This document shows, one piece after another, positions 63,462-64,000 of a stretch of DNA of 64,000 nucleotides. The position numbers and the translations under genes were made by a program. Each line of letters begins with the position of its first letter. Position 1 is the first letter of the stretch. A model generated the notes under the pieces. It saw only the letters and a program-made list of their open reading frames with translations. It had not been told where the DNA came from and ran no database searches. The DNA comes from Argyresthia goedartella (lineage: Eukaryota; Arthropoda; Insecta; Lepidoptera; Argyresthiidae), in the NCBI GenBank assembly GCA_949825045.1, contig OX463808.1:27341674-27405673 (forward strand). The letters are read 5' to 3'.

Positions 63462-63610
63462 ATTACTATTGGCTTGTGTTTAAACGATTACCAAAAAAAT
63501 CGAAAATGTACTACCAATAAATTCGAAATGACTGCCAAAATGGATAGATGTCCACCAAATTGTGTTTGGATAAATTATCACCAAACTTCTTTTTATGTTT
63601 TGTTCATTCT
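63462..63610 (-). repeat. array flank of the GCGAAGC repeat, reversed
   Basis: GGCTTGTGTTTAAACGATTACC, ACCAATAAATTCGAAATGACTGCC, ATGTCCACCAAATTGTGTTTGG and TCACCAAACTTCTTTTTATG are the reverse complement of the right flanks of copies b and e, without a core. Confidence 0.8.
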
Positions 63611-63629
63611 TTACCAATGTACCCTTACT

Positions 63630-64000
63630 CACAACAGAGAGTCTAAATTCATACCCATATGAAGCGGAGACTTTCTTAAAAAACAGCACTAGCATCAGTA
63701 ATGTAGATTTTAAATTTTATCATGTATATCCCCAGGATATTGTCAAAACGTATAGATTACTTAACTTAAAAAATACTGAGGACCTGTGGGGTATATCAGT
63801 CAAAGTCATTGGTTTAATAATACTTGTTCTAGCCCCACACCTAGAATATATATTTAATAAATGTTTATCATGAAACACAGTAAACTGATACCTCTGTTCA
63901 AGTTGGGAGACAAAGGGTGATCCTTCAAATTTCAGACCAATATCTGTTCTTCCAGCTCTAAGTAAAAAAAATAAAAGATTATACTCAATCAAATGCTCTC
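63630..64000 (+). pseudogene. CR1-type LINE reverse transcriptase fragment, runs off the edge
   Basis: The plus-strand frame to 63,873 has VYPQDIVKTYRLLNLKNTED and LWGISVKVIGLIILVLAPHL, matching LINE-C DVVKAFKLINVKKTNDLWGL and following. The homology continues in another frame with KHSKLIPLFKLGDKG and then, after a further shift, DPSNFRPISVLPALSK, the first conserved reverse-transcriptase block. At least two frameshifts. The catalytic part lies beyond the window. Confidence 0.82.

Overview
The window looks like nuclear DNA of an insect, most likely a moth or butterfly. It is AT-rich and almost wholly built from transposable elements. The families present (mariner DD34D, BEL/Pao LTR elements, CR1/Jockey-type LINEs with short-repeat tails, tRNA-headed SINEs with the TGGTCTAGTGG and GGTTCGA boxes, a Lep1-like Helitron beginning TCCTACTAATATTATAAA, and long dispersed repeats ending in GGAACCCT) are together typical of Lepidoptera. 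No host gene could be named. One small GC-richer orphan frame with an AATAAA downstream (about 56.77-57.14 kb) is the only host-exon candidate. I saw no rRNA, no free-standing tRNA gene and no CRISPR array.

Layout. 0-2 kb: 3' half of a mariner, a hairpin repeat and degraded repeats. 1,958-10,393: a complete BEL/Pao retrovirus-like element with two apparently identical 213-bp LTRs, a 5-bp GTATG target duplication and one uninterrupted 2,475-codon gag-pol-env frame. It sits inside the 3' UTR of an old LINE. 10.4-12.3 kb: 5'-truncated LINE. 14.6-15.2 kb: candidate MITE carrying six 43-bp repeats. 15.4-19.8 kb: two head-to-head copies of one LINE family, the left copy split by a second LINE. 20.5-21.2 kb: candidate MITE with long C and G runs. 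21.3-22.1 kb: decayed LINE ORF1. 25.4-26.3 kb: transposase-like pseudogene.

29.95-38.14 kb: a LINE cut in two by a 4,986-bp DNA transposon (30,682-35,667) with 356-bp terminal inverted repeats, a perfect 9-bp target duplication and an intact 1,027-residue protein on the minus strand. This fits the MULE/NOF type. The C-terminus of that protein has Cys and His boxes resembling a ubiquitin-specific protease. 41.8-47.7 kb: a second BEL/Pao element with 547-bp LTRs that has lost its reverse transcriptase. 47.9-49.9 kb: short-motif arrays. 49.9-57 kb: two near-complete copies of a ~660-bp dispersed repeat, a Jockey-like LINE end and a mariner pseudogene. 57-64 kb: hairpin repeats, degraded SINEs, and a CR1-type LINE fragment running off the right edge.

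Two patterns cross the region. First, a ~100-bp core with a G-rich/C-rich hairpin (loop around GCGAAGCGAAG) occurs six times; at least one copy carries paired base changes that keep the stem, and several copies are flanked by arrays of 16-20-bp motifs that differ from copy to copy. Second, nesting is pervasive: LTR element in LINE, LINE in LINE, MULE in LINE, and MITE in SINE in MULE. The BEL element at 2-10 kb and the MULE at 31-36 kb look recent, because their terminal repeats are near-identical and their frames are open. Most of the rest is old and broken. All statements come from reading the sequence; no database search was possible.
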